Shown piece by piece: positions 62,027 to 64,000 of a stretch of 64,000 nt of DNA. The notes under the pieces are model-generated. The model ran no database searches. It had not been told where the DNA came from and saw only the letters and a list, made by a program, of their open reading frames with translations. Source of the DNA: Oribacterium asaccharolyticum ACB7 (lineage in GTDB: Bacteria; Bacillota; Clostridia; Lachnospirales; Lachnospiraceae). Location of the stretch: contig NZ_JH414504.1 in the NCBI RefSeq assembly GCF_000238075.1, positions 416,886 to 480,885 of the forward strand, given 5' to 3'. A program made the translations under genes and the position numbers. The stretch's first letter is position 1. Each line of letters begins with the position of its first letter.

Positions 62027-62880
62027 ACCAATTCATCCCTTCTGATAAATCCCTCTCCATGAACCTCTCGTACATCGGAAATAATGAAGAATGCCTTTTC
62101 ATCCATATCATTCACAACGTCTTTCAGATTGGAAACTTCACGATTACTAAGAACGCAGTACAGCATGGTAATGCCTTTTTTAGTATACATTCCTTTGGCG
62201 TCCAGTCCGGTCACGCCACGATGCATCGTGGTAATAATATAGTTCGCAATTTCATCTCCTTTATGAGAAATAATGGTTACCGCCTTGGCAAAGTGCATTC
62301 CTTCCATAATGGATTCACAAACTTTGGTAAAAACGTAGATGGAGACCAGAGCATATAAAGCCTTTCTTACACCAAAAATCTGTAAGCCCCAAAGAATAAC
62401 CATAGAGTCCACGCATTGAACCAGCTTAGCCATGGAAATGTGTTTAAACTTGGTTTGCAGAATTGCGGCAAGTAAATCCGTTCCGCCTGTTGTACAGTTC
62501 GAAATAAAAACCATACCGCAACCTAAGCCCATAAAGATTCCGCCGACTACCGAGGCTAAGAAGAAATCGTCTTTGGGCAAAATTTCCCAAGCCGGTAAGA
62601 TAAACAGAAAAAAAGAACAGAGTAAAGTAGAAACAATCGTTCGAAACAGAAATCTTCCGCCCTTGGTAAAAAAACCGATAACAAATAAAGGCACGTTAAT
62701 CAATGTATAACTCAACCACAGCGGTACGGAAAATAAATGACGGATGATAATGGATACACCGGTTACTCCTCCGATAACGAGTTCCGCCCTATCGTAAATG
62801 GATAGGGATGCCACGGAAATCAGAAAACTTCCAACAATAATAAAAATATAATCTCGAATAACTCTTTTTTTCTTATCCAT
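62023..62880 (-). CDS. YitT family membrane protein (DUF161/DUF2179)
   Basis: 285 residues: about five membrane segments, with GGVTGVSIIIRHLF and NCTTGGTDLLAAIL, then a cytoplasmic C-terminal DUF2179 domain (ITTMHRGVTGLDAKGMYTKK and FFIISDVREVHGEGF). Function in bacteria is not firmly known. It lies between the L,D-transpeptidase gene, eight bases upstream, and the unassigned membrane protein. Confidence 0.9.
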   Translation of the reverse strand: MDKKKRVIRDYIFIIVGSFLISVASLSIYDRAELVIGGVTGVSIIIRHLFSVPLWLSYTLINVPLFVIGFFTKGGRFLFRTIVSTLLCSFFLFILPAWEILPKDDFFLASVVGGIFMGLGCGMVFISNCTTGGTDLLAAILQTKFKHISMAKLVQCVDSMVILWGLQIFGVRKALYALVSIYVFTKVCESIMEGMHFAKAVTIISHKGDEIANYIITTMHRGVTGLDAKGMYTKKGITMLYCVLSNREVSNLKDVVNDMDEKAFFIISDVREVHGEGFIRRDELV

Positions 62881-62888
62881 TCTTCCTC

Positions 62889-63686
62889 CTAGTAATCCTT
62901 GATTTCCTCTTCATTTTGAAGAATCAGAATACTCAGTTTTTCTTTTAATAAAGGCAATAGCTCATCCATAGAAGACTTTTCTATTGTAATGCAACCTGCG
63001 CTCTCCCAAGTACCGGGGGCTTTGATATGTAAGAAAATAGCCGATCCCCTCCCGTACACAACAGGATCTTGATTGAAACCGATTGCAAGCGCTTTTTCAT
63101 AGCAAATCTTATAGTTCCAAAGCTGCTCGCCCGCAACAGGAACTTCTTTTTCCACCCACTGATTGTAAGTGGATTTTTCTCCGGACCAGACGGAATTTTT
63201 CTTGATTTGACGATAAGGCAACAAAGTATTTTCTTTCTCCTTAAAGCCGAAGGCAAAGGAAATCGGAAATGCACCTATAGGACTCGTTTCATCTCCTTCT
63301 TTGCGCTCTTCCGCCTTTTTCATTCCCTTTCTTCCGTAACCGTTTTTCCACTCTTTCAGCTTAAAATAACGATCCTCTCCTTTATTCCAAAGGCTCAATT
63401 GGTGGTCTAATACCAAAATGACTTGGGATTCTCTCTGCCCTACCTTAGATGCAAAGAGAGCCTTTCCGATTCTTTCTTCCTTTTCATCGGATTGACTTTC
63501 CGGAAGATTATCATCAAACTCTATTGCTTCATAAGAAGGTTTTTTGTTGTCCTCTTCTGCAATTTTCTTTTCTTCAAGCTTCCTCCGGTACTCTTCTCCG
63601 GGACCTGCAAAAACCGAGAACCCGACAGAAAAACAGAGGAGCAAAAAAATAATCCATGTTTTGTTTTTAAATTTATTTATTTTCAT
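62889..63686 (-). CDS. L,D-transpeptidase family protein
   Basis: 265 residues with an N-terminal signal peptide (KTWIIFLLLCFSVGFSVFAG), a charged linker, and a YkuD-like catalytic domain. The catalytic motif is HIKAPGTWESAGCI, with His and Cys in the H-x-S-x-G-C pattern near residue 225. These enzymes make 3-3 peptidoglycan links or attach proteins. It starts the LDT-yitT-membrane protein-dus-fliB run of closely spaced genes. No clear promoter is seen, but a dyad element lies 28 bases before the start. Confidence 0.85.
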   Translation of the reverse strand: MKINKFKNKTWIIFLLLCFSVGFSVFAGPGEEYRRKLEEKKIAEEDNKKPSYEAIEFDDNLPESQSDEKEERIGKALFASKVGQRESQVILVLDHQLSLWNKGEDRYFKLKEWKNGYGRKGMKKAEERKEGDETSPIGAFPISFAFGFKEKENTLLPYRQIKKNSVWSGEKSTYNQWVEKEVPVAGEQLWNYKICYEKALAIGFNQDPVVYGRGSAIFLHIKAPGTWESAGCITIEKSSMDELLPLLKEKLSILILQNEEEIKDY

Positions 63687-63713
63687 ATTTTCAAATTATT
63701 CTTTCTAATTCAT

Positions 63714-63749
63714 AACGAGTATCATGCGCAAAGCGTGCGATATCTCGTT
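63714..63749. repeat. AACGAG dyad element upstream of the L,D-transpeptidase gene (36 nt)
   Basis: It begins AACGAGTATCATGCGC and ends GATATCTCGTT, and is the reverse-orientation near-twin of the copy at 57068. Confidence 0.85.
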
Positions 63750-63862
63750 TCGCCAAGACCTAGCTATAATACTCAATTTTTTTCTTTCTGTAAATATGAA
63801 GACAGAAAGGCAAATAAGAAAATATTTAAAGGGAATGACATTATACAAAAAAGAATATTTTC

Positions 63863-63891
63863 AAAAAAACGAGACGGTCGAACCGTCTCGT
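63863..63891 (-). terminator. Terminator of the gene entering from the right edge
   Basis: A perfect 10-pair stem ACGAGACGGT (63869-63878) with 63882-63891, three-base loop, then seven T on the - strand. Confidence 0.92.
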
Positions 63892-63936
63892 AATACCTTA
63901 CAAATATATCTTCCCAAAAACACTTACAAATATAAA

Positions 63937-64000
63937 TCAACGAAGATATCTTCCAAAACCGTAAGTCTTTGCATAGTGGTAGTCGTGTTCCCGGACAAAG
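63937..64000 (-). CDS. C-terminal end of an unidentified protein (5' part outside window)
   Basis: The - strand reads FVREHDYHYAKTYGFGRYLR then TGA at 63937-63939. A terminator follows 46 bases later, which supports a real gene end here. Twenty residues are too few to name the family. Confidence 0.5.
   Translation of the reverse strand, partial: FVREHDYHYAKTYGFGRYLR

Noticed and set aside
1..64000. CRISPR array, rRNA or tRNA genes
   Set aside because: No regular repeat-spacer pattern and no recognised rRNA or tRNA sequence; the dyad elements are dispersed, not arrayed.

Overview
The window looks like a chromosome segment of a Gram-positive anaerobe of the class Clostridia, most likely family Lachnospiraceae. 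Supporting features are a PolC-type replicative polymerase, RecU, a short ACP/PlsX/RNase III/SMC/FtsY/YlxM/Ffh block, an NADH/NADPH-linked [FeFe] hydrogenase, a DUF1846 protein, and moderate G+C. A genus (for example an Oribacterium- or Lachnoanaerobaculum-like oral species) is only a guess. No rRNA, tRNA or CRISPR array was seen.

Layout. At 1-6.1 kb on the + strand there is the tail of an NlpC/P60 peptidase, then rplU-rpmA-obg-yhbY-nadD-yqeK-rsfS (ribosome assembly plus NAD synthesis), then lexA with its own SOS box and a small unknown gene. Every functional call from 6.1 kb to the right end is on the - strand. Between 6.1 and 10.2 kb lie a tyrosine recombinase and the Trk potassium pair. 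From 32 kb down to 10.3 kb, in transcription order, runs the classic Firmicutes housekeeping string: plsX-acpP-rnc-smc-ftsY | ylxM-ffh-rpsP-khpA-rimM-trmD // rplS-lepB-rbgA-rnhB-yraN-trpS-recU.

That string is broken between trmD and rplS by a roughly 7 kb patchwork island (about 15.1-21.9 kb). Its base composition shifts from very A+T-rich to G+C-rich. It holds a SAP-domain gene, an EEP-type nuclease-like gene, an orphan TnpW, a mobile-element-type domain protein, and at least five broken genes: an NTF2-like gene, an aldo/keto reductase, a nucleotidyltransferase, and an ABC ATPase and permease each truncated. There is also a histidine phosphatase whose start codon reads ATA. Two diverged copies of one module lie beside the two ABC fragments. 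rplS appears to have its own promoter at the island edge.

From 32 to 47 kb are a stand-alone HTH-Fic protein with repeated operator-like sites, an EF-G paralogue, and pyrH-frr-uppS-cdsA-dxr-rseP-ispG-polC (nucleotide, ribosome recycling, isoprenoid/undecaprenyl and lipid synthesis, and replication). From 47 to 53 kb is an oligopeptide ABC transporter (oppBCDFA). From 53 to 57 kb is an [FeFe] hydrogenase next to a NuoF-4Fe4S/GltD-like fusion. From 57 to 64 kb are a DUF1846 protein, a FliB-like protein, a Dus enzyme, a membrane protein, a YitT protein and an L,D-transpeptidase.

The most interesting non-coding signal is a dispersed family of short dyads, AACGAG-N14 to N24-CTCGTT, usually 36 nt. 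At least seven recognisable copies lie in intergenic gaps. Other notable items are a perfect 22-nt palindrome before yqeK, a perfect 16-nt palindrome before the hydrogenase operon, an ylxM promoter nested in the ftsY terminator, and a duplicated smc 3' end.
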